Below, in pieces: positions 5,733 to 12,740 of a DNA stretch of 13,064 nt (its first letter is position 1; the number at the start of each line of letters is the position of its first letter). The position numbers and the translations under genes are program-made. Source of the stretch: Niveispirillum sp. (GTDB lineage Bacteria > Pseudomonadota > Alphaproteobacteria > Azospirillales > Azospirillaceae). Under the pieces are notes generated by a model, which was given only the letters and a program-made list of their open reading frames with translations, was not told where the DNA came from and made no database searches. Location of the stretch: contig JAEMSB010000065.1 of the NCBI GenBank assembly GCA_016463045.1, positions 1 through 13,064 of the forward strand, given 5' to 3'.

Positions 5733-7682
5733 TTACCCCGCCTGTTTCACCCGCATGTACCATTCGACCAGACGGCGAACCTGACGTTCGGTATAGCCGC
5801 GGGCCATCATGCGATTGACGAACTCGCTGTGTTTCTTCTCCGTGTCGCTGTCCTTCTTTGAACCAAAGCTGATGACGGGCAGCAGTTCCTCCACCTGGCT
5901 GAACATCCGCTTCTCGATGACGTCGCGCAGCTTTTCATAGCTGGTCCAGGACGGGTTGCGCCCGCTATTGGCCGCCCGCATGCGCAGGGCGAATTTCACC
6001 ACCTCATTGCGGAAATCCTTGGGATTGGCGATGCCCGCCGGTTTCTCGATCTTGGTCAGTTCCTGGTTCAGCAGGTCACGGTTCAGGAGCTGGCCCGTGT
6101 CAGGGTCCTTGAAGTCCTGATCCTCGATCCAGGCATCGGCATAGTCGACATAGCGGTCGAACAGGTTCTGGCCGTAATCATGGTAGCTCTCCAGATAGGC
6201 CTTCTGGATTTCATTGCCGATGAACTCCGCATAGCGCGGTGCCAACTCACCCTTGATGAACTCCATGTACTTTTTCTCCACCTCGTCGGGGAACTGTTCC
6301 CGTTTGATGGATTGTTCCAGGATGTACATCAGGTGGACGGGATCGGCCCCGACCTCGGTATTGTCATAGTTGAAGGTGCTGGCCAGGACCTTGAACGCGA
6401 AGCGGGTGGAGATGCCGTTCATCCCCTCATCCACGCCGGCCGCGTCCTTATATTCCTGCATGGTCTTGGCCTTGGGGTCCGTCTCCTTCAGGCTTTCCCC
6501 GTCATAGACCCGCATCTTGCTGAACAGATTGGAATTGCCATGGTCGCGCAGGCGCGACAGGACCGTGAACCGCGCCAGCATTTCCAGGGTGGCCGGCGCA
6601 CAGGGCGCGCCGGACAGTTCAGAGGTCTTGATCAGCTTTTCATAGATGCGCTGTTCCTCCATCACCCGCAGGCAATAGGGCACCTTGACCACACAGATAC
6701 GGTCGATGAAGGCTTCGTTATTCTTGTTGTTCTTGAAGCTCTGCCACTCCGCCTCATTGCTGTGCGCCATGATCACGCCCTGGAAGGGCAGGGCGCCGAT
6801 ATTCTCCGTCCCGATATAATTGCCCTCCTGCGTGGCGGTCAGCAGGGGGTGCAGCATCTTGATCGGGGCCTTGAACATCTCCACGAATTCCAGCATGCCC
6901 TGGTTGGCCCGGTTCAGGCCGCCGGAATAGCTGTAGGCATCGGGATCATTCTGGCTGTAAAGCTCCAGCTTGCGGATATCGACCTTGCCGACCAGCGAGG
7001 AGATGTCCTGGTTGTTCTCGTCCCCCGGCTCCGTCTTGGAGATGCCGATCTGGCGCAGGCGTGAGGGACGCAGCTTCACCACCTTGAAGCGGCGGATATC
7101 GCCATCAAACTCGTCCAGCCGTTTCAGCGCCCAGGGGCTCATCAAGCCTGTCAGGCGGCGGCGGGGAATGCCGAATTTCTCCTCGATCGTCGCACCCATG
7201 GTGGCGGGATCGAACAGGCCCAGGGGGCTTTCGAACACGGGGCTGATCTGGTCGCCGGCTTTCAGCGCATAGATAGGCTTGTCCTCCATCAGCGCCTTAA
7301 GCCGTTCGGCCAGCGATGACTTGCCCCCGCCGACGGGACCCAGCAGATACAGAACCTGCTTGCGTTCCTCCAGTCCCTGGGCCGCATGGCGGAAGAAGCC
7401 CACGATCCGTTCGATGGTCTCCTCCATGCCGAAGAATTCAGCAAAGGCAGGGTAAACCTTGATCGTCCGGTTCATGAAGATGCGGGCCAGACGCGCATCC
7501 TTGGCCGTGTCGATCACTTCGGGTTCACCAATGGCGGCCAGCAGCCGTTCGGCGGCAGTGGCATACATCAGCGGATCGTCGCGGCAACCCTCCAGATATT
7601 CCATCAGCGACATCTCAACGTCGCGGCGGCTTTCATAGGAACTGGCGTAACTGGCGAAAAGGTCTGTGACCAGACTGCTCAT
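5733..7682 (-). CDS. PrkA/YeaG serine protein kinase with AAA+ domain
   Basis: The 649-aa protein matches PrkA/YeaG in length (E. coli about 644). The N-terminal PrkA AAA+ domain (about 20-385) has the Walker A motif GPVGGGKS (115-122). Family blocks follow: YALKAGDQISPVFESPLGLF (138-157), GGLNRANQGMLEFVEMFK (254-271), LLTATQEGNYIG (280-291) and VIMAHSNEAEW (303-313). The C-terminal PrkA domain (about 390-640) has MNGISTRFAFK (421-431). It is known as a serine protein kinase, and the Bacillus protein has also been described as an AAA+ protease-like enzyme. In E. coli it is tied to nitrogen starvation and stationary-phase survival. Cytosolic. The ATG at 7682 has AAGGAG seven bases upstream; a GTG six bases earlier is less likely. 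It is the first gene of a minus-strand operon with yeaH and spoVR. The 973 bases upstream must contain its promoter. Confidence 0.97.
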   Translation of the reverse strand: MSSLVTDLFASYASSYESRRDVEMSLMEYLEGCRDDPLMYATAAERLLAAIGEPEVIDTAKDARLARIFMNRTIKVYPAFAEFFGMEETIERIVGFFRHAAQGLEERKQVLYLLGPVGGGKSSLAERLKALMEDKPIYALKAGDQISPVFESPLGLFDPATMGATIEEKFGIPRRRLTGLMSPWALKRLDEFDGDIRRFKVVKLRPSRLRQIGISKTEPGDENNQDISSLVGKVDIRKLELYSQNDPDAYSYSGGLNRANQGMLEFVEMFKAPIKMLHPLLTATQEGNYIGTENIGALPFQGVIMAHSNEAEWQSFKNNKNNEAFIDRICVVKVPYCLRVMEEQRIYEKLIKTSELSGAPCAPATLEMLARFTVLSRLRDHGNSNLFSKMRVYDGESLKETDPKAKTMQEYKDAAGVDEGMNGISTRFAFKVLASTFNYDNTEVGADPVHLMYILEQSIKREQFPDEVEKKYMEFIKGELAPRYAEFIGNEIQKAYLESYHDYGQNLFDRYVDYADAWIEDQDFKDPDTGQLLNRDLLNQELTKIEKPAGIANPKDFRNEVVKFALRMRAANSGRNPSWTSYEKLRDVIEKRMFSQVEELLPVISFGSKKDSDTEKKHSEFVNRMMARGYTERQVRRLVEWYMRVKQAG

Positions 7683-8357
7683 CGGCACTCTCCTTCCTGA
7701 CGGCCGGTTGCTGGGCGATAGCGCAGGCAGGGGCTGGCCCTGTGGCGCATCGCCATCCCGGCGGGGCGCAGTGGCATACGGTGGCGGTCGATCCTTGGCT
7801 CGCGCCGGGCCTCCCCGGCCCGGCCCCGTTCCGGTCGCCCACAGGCGAACCGCCGGGTTATTCTTGTCGAACCCACCACGGGGAACGCGCTGGCGCCGGA
7901 GGCGGGCCGCAGGGCACCATCCGGTCGGGTCGACCGGTCTGTCCCGTTACTGCTGGCCCTACCGTCACCCATCACCGCGTCTCCCAAGGCTGGGGGTCAA
8001 TCGGTAATCAAGCTGTTGGTACTGAACGCAAAACTGTGATCACGAAACCGAACCGACGCAAAGCATCATCTCCCCCGATTGGGGCAGGCCGAAGGCATGT
8101 ATGCATGCCGGGGCACCTGCCCGTCCGGGCGACCGGGCGGCGTTCGGCGCATGCCCGTTTGGGGGAACCCTGTCCCCTGTCCACCCCCGCCCATCCAGCA
8201 ACGGGGGTCCGTACACACAGCATGACCCGAAAGGGGGCCATGGGTCAAAGCATACAGCCGCACACCTTTAACAATCCGTAACGACCGCTTCGCTTTTGCC
8301 ACTTGCGGTCATGATATGGCGCTGCACGGAGTGGTCGGCCAGCCCCCCTGACCGGAT

Positions 8358-8392
8358 GCGTCGGCGGGTGAACCGGGTCGAATCGCCGACGC
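8358..8392. repeat. Strong 9-bp hairpin in the prkA upstream gap
   Basis: GCGTCGGCG (8358-8366) and CGCCGACGC (8384-8392) are exact reverse complements around a 17-base loop. A further CCGG at 8352-8355 can pair with CCGG at 8397-8400 across a small internal loop. No T-run follows on either strand, so it is not a normal terminator. Function unknown. Confidence 0.6.
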
Positions 8393-8459
8393 GAAACCGG
8401 CCCGCGACAATTCCTTATAGTCATCCCGCGATGCGGAAGGGGCGGCCATGCGTTGTTCG

Positions 8460-8471
8460 CTGTTGCAACAG
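8460..8471. promoter_or_regulatory. Perfect 12-base palindrome CTGTTGCAACAG
   Basis: The site is a gapless perfect palindrome in the leader of the 64-aa gene, about 185 bases before its start, in a locally AT-richer stretch. It has the symmetry of a dimeric regulator site. I cannot assign a regulator, and one copy could be chance. Confidence 0.35.
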
Positions 8472-8655
8472 ATTGGCTGATGATTTGATCTAGTCACGTG
8501 AACGCCATCGTTTTGGATCAACAGTTTCGCAAATTAGCCGTAATGGCTGGCGATGCTGCGATGCGTGAAGGGCAGCGGTTTTTCACCGCCAACCGACACC
8601 GGCCAGGCCCGATGGTCCCGACCGTGACAAACGTTGAACCTGCGAAGGTGACATA

Positions 8656-8850
8656 ATGAGCAGCGCCGATTTCGATAACGTCTTCACCGCCGCCTGCGTT
8701 GAGTTGGGCCTGGATCCCGCCAACACCAATATCTTCGCGCTGGAATGCCGCCGCCAGGGTATGGACCCGAGCAAGACCCGCGCTTATGACCTGGACAAGA
8801 ACCCGTCCCCGATGTGGGCGCAGTTCCGCAAGCTGAAGCGCGCTTCCTGA
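8656..8850 (+). CDS. Hypothetical small protein, 64 aa
   Basis: I do not recognise this family. The gene looks real: AAGGTG at 8645-8650 is well placed before the ATG, codon use is like the neighbours, and a clean terminator begins 38 bases after the stop. The protein is compact with no signal peptide or membrane helix. A helix is likely at about residues 3-17 (ADFDNVFTAACVELG), followed by DPANTNIFALECRRQGMDPSKTRAYDLDKN and a short C-terminal helix (SPMWAQFRKLKR). It has two cysteines (13 and 31) and alternating acidic and basic patches. It lies between the prkA upstream region and the GGDEF-EAL gene but is separated from the latter by the terminator, so it is probably its own transcription unit. 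Confidence 0.7.
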   Translation: MSSADFDNVFTAACVELGLDPANTNIFALECRRQGMDPSKTRAYDLDKNPSPMWAQFRKLKRAS

Positions 8851-8887
8851 TCCGCCGTCCCTTTCGGGCGCGTAACGGAATGTGAAG

Positions 8888-8918
8888 GGGCCGTCCCACG
8901 GGGCGGCCCTTTTTCTTT
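8888..8918 (+). terminator. Rho-independent terminator of the 64-aa gene
   Basis: GGGCCGTCCC (8888-8897) pairs with GGGGCGGCCC (8900-8909), with one G-U wobble. The innermost pair must open to give a loop of about four bases. TTTTTCTTT follows at 8910-8918. This is a textbook intrinsic terminator and ends the small-gene transcript, so the downstream GGDEF-EAL gene needs its own promoter. Confidence 0.88.
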
Positions 8919-9090
8919 GCGCCTTATCCGGGGGGGTGCGAATGCCCAATATTTGCTTGTACAGGTCCGACCCTTTTCGGGCATGATCACCGCGACGGAA
9001 TATCGCAGCGCGGTTGCGGAACCCCATCACGGGGTGACCAGTAACGCGCCACGCGATGTACGGCCGGATGCAGGCCTTTTGGGGAGGGCG

Positions 9091-11115
9091 ATGCTGAAAG
9101 GGCTGGGCAGTTCCTTGGCGGCTAGGCAGGCGGCGCGTGCCGTGCTTGCCGCCTGTCTCATCGGTTTGGTGTTGAGCGGGCTGGAGGTTGCCTGGGCGAC
9201 GTGGCGTGAGCGCGGGAAGGCCAGCGATCTGGTCGAACAGATGCTCGACCTGACGGAAGGCAGTGCCGCCGCCGCCGCCTGGAACGTCGACGAGGCGCTG
9301 GCTCAGCAGATCGGCAATTCCGCCCTGTCCATCGGCGCCATCGCCGGCATCGATATCCGCATATCGGAGGAACAGCCGCTATGGTCCCGCCACCGTGCCC
9401 TGGCGGCGCCCAGCGGCGGCAATGGCGCCATTGGTCGGCTGGTGTTCGGCGATCTGGCGCGGGGCACCCGTCTTCTTTACCGGCCCCTGCCCGATGGGCG
9501 GGAAAAGCCGCCCATCGGCATTCTGCGCATTGATCTCGATATGGCGCGCGTGTCGGCGGATTATATCGCCTTTGTCGGGTCATCGCTGCTGGGCGGGCTG
9601 GTGCGCAACATCCTGCTGGGCCTGATGCTGACCTGGGTGTTCCACCGTTTCCTGACCCGGCCCCTGGTGGAACTGGAACAGGCGGTGGCGGGGATCGACC
9701 CTGACAATCCCCGCGACACCCGCGTGAAGGTGCCCGAAGGCCATGAAACGGATGAGCTGGGCCGCCTGACCCAGCGCATCAATGAGACGCTGGACAAGCT
9801 GGATGAAAGCCAGGGGCAGCTGCGGCAACTGGCGACGCGTGACCCGCTGACCGAACTGCCCAACCGTGCCCTGCTGCTGGAACGGCTGGAACATGCGCTG
9901 GCGCGGGCCCGGCGGACCAAGCGCGGCGTGGCGGTGCTGTTCCTGGATCTGGACCGGTTCAAGCATGTGAATGATAGCCTGGGCCATGACATGGGCGACC
10001 GAATGCTGCAGGGAATCGCTAAGCGGCTGGACGATACGCTACGCCATTCCGACACGGTGGGCCGCTTGGGCGGGGATGAATTCCTGGTTCTGGTGGAGGA
10101 TGTGAAGGAGCCGAAGGAGGCGATCCAGGTAGCCGACCGTATTCTGGCGACGCTGGCCCGTCCGCTGGACCTGGAAGGCCATCTGCTGCATCCCAGCGCC
10201 TCCATCGGCATCTCGCTCTGGCCCAGCGACGGGCAGGATGCACGGCAGATCCTGCGCTGCGCCGATGTCGCAATGTATGCGGCCAAGGCGGCGGGCACCG
10301 GCTGCTGGCGGATGTTCAGTGCCGAGATGTCGGAACAGGCCATGGCCCGCCTGCGCACGGAGGCGCGGCTGCGCGCCGCCGAACTGCGCGGGGAGTTCGA
10401 GCTGTTCTACCAGCCCAAGGTGGACCCGCGCAGCCTGACCCTGCGGGGGGCGGAGGCGCTGCTGCGCTGGAAAACCGAGGATGGCTATATCGCCCCTGCC
10501 GACTTCATCCCCGTGGCGGAGGAGACGGGCCTGATCGGTCCCATCGGCGACTGGGTGCTGGGCGATGCCTGCCGGCAGGCGGCGGCCTGGCGCCGGCTTT
10601 ATGGCGATCTGCCCGTGGCCATCAATGTCAGCCCGCGTCAGTTTGCCGATGCGGATTTTCCCAACCGCGTGCGGGCGGCGCTGGTCAATTCGGGTCTCCC
10701 TGCCCATCTGCTGACGCTGGAGATTACGGAAACGGTGGCGATGACGCAGGCGGCGGGCGATTTCGCCATGCTGCGTATCTTGCGCGATATCGGCGTCGGC
10801 ATGGCCATCGATGATTTCGGGACGGGTTATTCCTCCCTGTCCCACCTGCGGCGCATCCCGCTGACCGTGTTGAAGATCGACCGGGGCTTCATGCAGACGG
10901 TGCCGCATGACGTGGCCATCCCTGCCACCATCCTGGAACTGGGCCAGCGCCTGGGGCTGGAGATCGTGGCCGAAGGGGTGGAGACAGAGGCGCAGCGCGA
11001 CTGGCTCTGCGCACTCGACTGTCAGACAATCCAGGGCTTTCTGATCTCCCGCCCCCTGCCAGCGGTGGAGTTTGAGGAACGCTTCCTGGGTGAAGGGGTT
11101 CGGGCGGTGGGGTGA
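9091..11115 (+). CDS. Membrane-bound bifunctional GGDEF-EAL c-di-GMP enzyme
   Basis: This is a 674-aa cyclic-di-GMP synthase/phosphodiesterase. A TM helix at about 17-37 and a second at about 161-185 bracket a periplasmic sensor of about 120 residues that includes AAWNVDEALAQQI. An HAMP-like linker (about 186-240) follows. The GGDEF domain (about 245-410) has an intact GGDEF (327-331) and an inhibitory RHSD I-site (318-321) exactly five residues before it. The EAL domain (about 420-665) keeps EALLRW (455-460), NVS (512-514), EITET (544-548), DDFGTGYSS (574-582), K595, EGVETE (628-633) and Q648. Both activities therefore look possible; which one dominates cannot be read. The ATG at 9091 follows GGGGAGGG. 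The frame stays open upstream to 8917, but that part runs into the terminator and lacks a good ribosome site; an ATG at 8983 is the main alternative. The sensor ligand is unknown. Confidence 0.93.
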   Translation: MLKGLGSSLAARQAARAVLAACLIGLVLSGLEVAWATWRERGKASDLVEQMLDLTEGSAAAAAWNVDEALAQQIGNSALSIGAIAGIDIRISEEQPLWSRHRALAAPSGGNGAIGRLVFGDLARGTRLLYRPLPDGREKPPIGILRIDLDMARVSADYIAFVGSSLLGGLVRNILLGLMLTWVFHRFLTRPLVELEQAVAGIDPDNPRDTRVKVPEGHETDELGRLTQRINETLDKLDESQGQLRQLATRDPLTELPNRALLLERLEHALARARRTKRGVAVLFLDLDRFKHVNDSLGHDMGDRMLQGIAKRLDDTLRHSDTVGRLGGDEFLVLVEDVKEPKEAIQVADRILATLARPLDLEGHLLHPSASIGISLWPSDGQDARQILRCADVAMYAAKAAGTGCWRMFSAEMSEQAMARLRTEARLRAAELRGEFELFYQPKVDPRSLTLRGAEALLRWKTEDGYIAPADFIPVAEETGLIGPIGDWVLGDACRQAAAWRRLYGDLPVAINVSPRQFADADFPNRVRAALVNSGLPAHLLTLEITETVAMTQAAGDFAMLRILRDIGVGMAIDDFGTGYSSLSHLRRIPLTVLKIDRGFMQTVPHDVAIPATILELGQRLGLEIVAEGVETEAQRDWLCALDCQTIQGFLISRPLPAVEFEERFLGEGVRAVG

Positions 11116-11143
11116 GGCTTTAGCGTGGCTCCCTCACCCCATC
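11106..11143. terminator. Hairpin across the convergent stop codons of the GGDEF-EAL gene and coq9
   Basis: Bases 11106-11117 pair with 11132-11143: a 12-bp stem with one G-T wobble, including an exact GGGGTGAGG / CCTCACCCC core, and a 14-base loop. Both stop codons (11113-11115 plus, 11142-11144 minus) lie in or touch the stem. No T-tract follows. A shared bidirectional transcript-end structure is likely for genes only 26 bases apart. Confidence 0.55.
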
Positions 11144-11858
11144 AGACCCCCGCCGCACCCCGCAGCCGGCGCATGAAGCGGGTGGGTGACGGGATATAAG
11201 CCAGCAGGCCCGCCGCCTTGTCGGCCCGGCCCGTGACCTGTCCGATCACCTTGCCCACGCTCATCACATTGGCGATGCGCCGGTCCAGGAAGGCCCAGCT
11301 GTCGGTCAGCTCATCCGAGCGGTCATCCAGCCAATAAAGCGTGGTGGCGGTGACGACGCCGGCCAGAAGCAGGCGCTTGGTATAAAAATTGTAATCGACG
11401 GAGGTATCGCCGACGGCCCGCCAGGCGGCATCGACCGTGGCATAGACAAGCTGCGGCCCGCACGTGGCGTTCTGCGGCAGGGACAGCAGGCTGCTGGCGC
11501 GGCGCACCGCCTCGCGATAGGGGATCAGGATTTCCAAGCGCTTGCGCACGGCCAGGGTCACCCGTTCGCGTACCTTCAATGCCGTCAGGTCGGTGCCGGC
11601 CAGGGCATCCACCATCTGCCGATCGGCCCAGTCGCTGAACCAGCAGGCGGCCTCCACCGGGCCACCGGGGAAGGCGGCATCGGCCTCTTGCGCATGGAAC
11701 CCAGCGGCTTCGGCCCCGCGCCGCAGGGTGGTGCCGGTCCAGCCATCGAACGCCACATCGGGCAGCATGGCCACCAGGATCGCATCCTTGCGCGCGGCCA
11801 GGGCGGCCTGGGCGCGGGTGTAAGCGTCTTGTTGCGGCGGTGTCGTGGCGTCGGTCAT
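11142..11858 (-). CDS. COQ9 family protein (ubiquinone biosynthesis)
   Basis: This 238-aa protein belongs to the COQ9 family, whose eukaryotic member binds lipid and supports the COQ7 hydroxylation step of ubiquinone synthesis. The N-terminal half is a TetR-like helical fold without an obvious DNA-binding role (AALAARKDAILVAMLPDVAFDGWTG...). The hallmark block is at about 150-182: DTSVDYNFYTKRLLLAGVVTA followed by TTLYWLDDRSD. It contains the conserved W/F-x-x-G-D-x-S-x-D-x-N-x-Y-x-K-R pattern and the hydrophobic helix thought to contact lipid. The ATG at 11858 is preferred (GGAG seven bases upstream); a GTG one codon earlier is possible. It lies 22 bases after def, so the two are probably cotranscribed. 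The association of coq9 with rpsU is familiar in alphaproteobacteria. Confidence 0.9.
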   Translation of the reverse strand: MTDATTPPQQDAYTRAQAALAARKDAILVAMLPDVAFDGWTGTTLRRGAEAAGFHAQEADAAFPGGPVEAACWFSDWADRQMVDALAGTDLTALKVRERVTLAVRKRLEILIPYREAVRRASSLLSLPQNATCGPQLVYATVDAAWRAVGDTSVDYNFYTKRLLLAGVVTATTLYWLDDRSDELTDSWAFLDRRIANVMSVGKVIGQVTGRADKAAGLLAYIPSPTRFMRRLRGAAGV

Positions 11859-11880
11859 CACCTGTCTCCCATCCGGTGTG

Positions 11881-12441
11881 TCAGCGCGATGGCGCCAGCA
11901 CGTCGGGTCCGAAAAACTTCTGTTCTTCCATATAGGTCAGCGTGGCTAGGCTTTCCATGCGATCCAGATAAAGGATGGCGTCCAGATGATCCAACTCATG
12001 CTGGATCACGCGGGCATGGGTGTTCGCGGCCTCGCGTTCCACCAGATTGCCGTCCAGATCATAGCCGCGGTAGCGGATGCGGCGGTAGCGTGGCACGACG
12101 CCGCGCAGGCCGGGAATGGACAGGCACCCTTCCCAGCCCAGCACCGTTTCGGCCCCCAGGGGCACGAATTCCGGGTTGATCAGGACCTGCGGTCCCATCG
12201 GTGCGTCGCCCTGGTCGCCCGTGGCGCGTTCCGGCGGCACCCGGAAAACGATGATGCGGCGGGACACGTCGATCTGCGGGGCGGCAAGGCCGATGCCGGG
12301 CGCATCGAACATGGTCTCCACCATGTCGGCCGCCAATTGCCGCAACCCGTCATCGAAACCGCCGGCCACCGGCACCGGGATCGGATCGGCGACACGGCGC
12401 AGGACGGGATTGCCCATGCGGACAATGGGAAGCACGGCCAT
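11881..12441 (-). CDS. Peptide deformylase
   Basis: The 186-aa enzyme removes the N-formyl group from nascent proteins using a bound metal ion. All three family motifs are present: GIGLAAPQ (49-56), EGCLS (104-108, metal-binding C106) and QHELDH (147-152, H148 and H152 as metal ligands, E149 catalytic). The second motif continues as IPGLRGVVPRYRRIRYRGYD, a form I associate with paralogous or organelle-like (PDF1A-like) deformylases rather than the EGCLSVPE-type common in the fmt-linked enzyme. No fmt is visible here, so this may be a second deformylase; that is an inference. The ATG at 12441 has GGAG eight bases upstream. It is the first gene of a def-coq9 unit and is divergent from rpsU. Confidence 0.93.
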   Translation of the reverse strand: MAVLPIVRMGNPVLRRVADPIPVPVAGGFDDGLRQLAADMVETMFDAPGIGLAAPQIDVSRRIIVFRVPPERATGDQGDAPMGPQVLINPEFVPLGAETVLGWEGCLSIPGLRGVVPRYRRIRYRGYDLDGNLVEREAANTHARVIQHELDHLDAILYLDRMESLATLTYMEEQKFFGPDVLAPSR

Positions 12442-12481
12442 GGAAAAGGCTCCGAAAAAGGGGCGATTCGGCTATATCGCT

Positions 12482-12510
12482 ATTGTGCGGCCCAGGGCGG
12501 GGCGATGCAA
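12482..12510 (-). promoter_or_regulatory. Candidate def promoter
   Basis: On the minus strand TTGCAT (12510-12505) and CACAAT (12487-12482) are separated by 17 bases, about 40 bases before the def ATG. Match to sigma-70 consensus is only moderate (four of six at -10, three to four at -35). Confidence 0.3.
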
Positions 12511-12586
12511 GGCAAGGAAAAGCGTGCCCCCTGTGGCCGCATGCCCGCCATTCCGCATGAATCTTCGCATAGACGCGCTGCGGGTC

Positions 12587-12615
12587 TTCACAAGCCCCAC
12601 CGGCATGTGTATAAC
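12587..12615 (+). promoter_or_regulatory. Sigma-70 promoter of rpsU
   Basis: TTCACA (12587-12592) and TATAAC (12610-12615) are separated by exactly 17 bases; each matches consensus at five of six positions. The start point would be near 12622, leaving a leader of about 120 bases before the rpsU GTG. This is the best promoter match in the window and fits a highly expressed ribosomal gene. Confidence 0.6.
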
Positions 12616-12740
12616 CCCGCCGACTGGATCGGGCGATGGCGCGACCTTCATGGTCTCGCGTTGCCTTTGTCTTTGTTTTCAACCCTACCCGCAAGTGCTG
12701 GCCCTGGCTGGTGTGAGCGCACGATTGGAGTGGATGTCCC

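Larger units (their letters stand above)
7683..8655. other. Gene-free divergent region upstream of prkA with several inverted repeats
   Basis: I find no credible protein gene here. The open frames are GC-driven, rich in Pro/Arg/Gly, lack ribosome binding sites and look like no family. No tRNA, rRNA or recognised riboswitch is visible. The span should contain the prkA promoter (minus) and that of the 64-aa gene (plus). By eye I find no EcfG pair (GGAAC-N16/17-CGTT) and no -24/-12 sigma-54 element. It holds perfect inverted repeats at 8094-8109 (6 bp), 8183-8208 (7 bp), 8223-8247 (6 bp), 8283-8310 (6 bp) and 8358-8392 (9 bp), and a 12-base palindrome at 8460-8471. A long structured prkA leader or an unannotated small RNA would fit. 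Confidence 0.6.
12442..12740. other. Divergent def / rpsU intergenic region
   Basis: These 299 bases carry the readable rpsU promoter described separately and a weak def promoter candidate. After the predicted rpsU start site about 120 bases of untranslated leader remain. It contains a small imperfect hairpin near 12640-12661 and a T-rich run near 12667-12680, but no known riboswitch or S21-binding element that I can recognise. Open frames crossing this region are shadows. Confidence 0.5.

Noticed and set aside
6180..7064. Plus-strand frame of 294 codons opposite prkA
   Set aside because: Antisense shadow of the PrkA coding sequence; no motif or ribosome site of its own.
7742..8281. 179-codon frame in the prkA upstream gap
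   Set aside because: Pro/Arg/Gly-rich, no ribosome site, no recognisable domain, and it is riddled with inverted repeats; I treat the region as non-coding.
8066..8302. Minus-strand frame of 78 codons starting MAKAKRSLRIVKGV
   Set aside because: Its GTG start has no convincing ribosome site and the sequence turns into Gly/Pro/Arg low-complexity; not supported without homologues.
8368..8392. tRNA-like T-loop (GGGTCGAATCGCC)
   Set aside because: Resembles a B-box but no anticodon arm, D-arm or acceptor stem can be drawn around it; the bases belong to the 8358-8392 hairpin.
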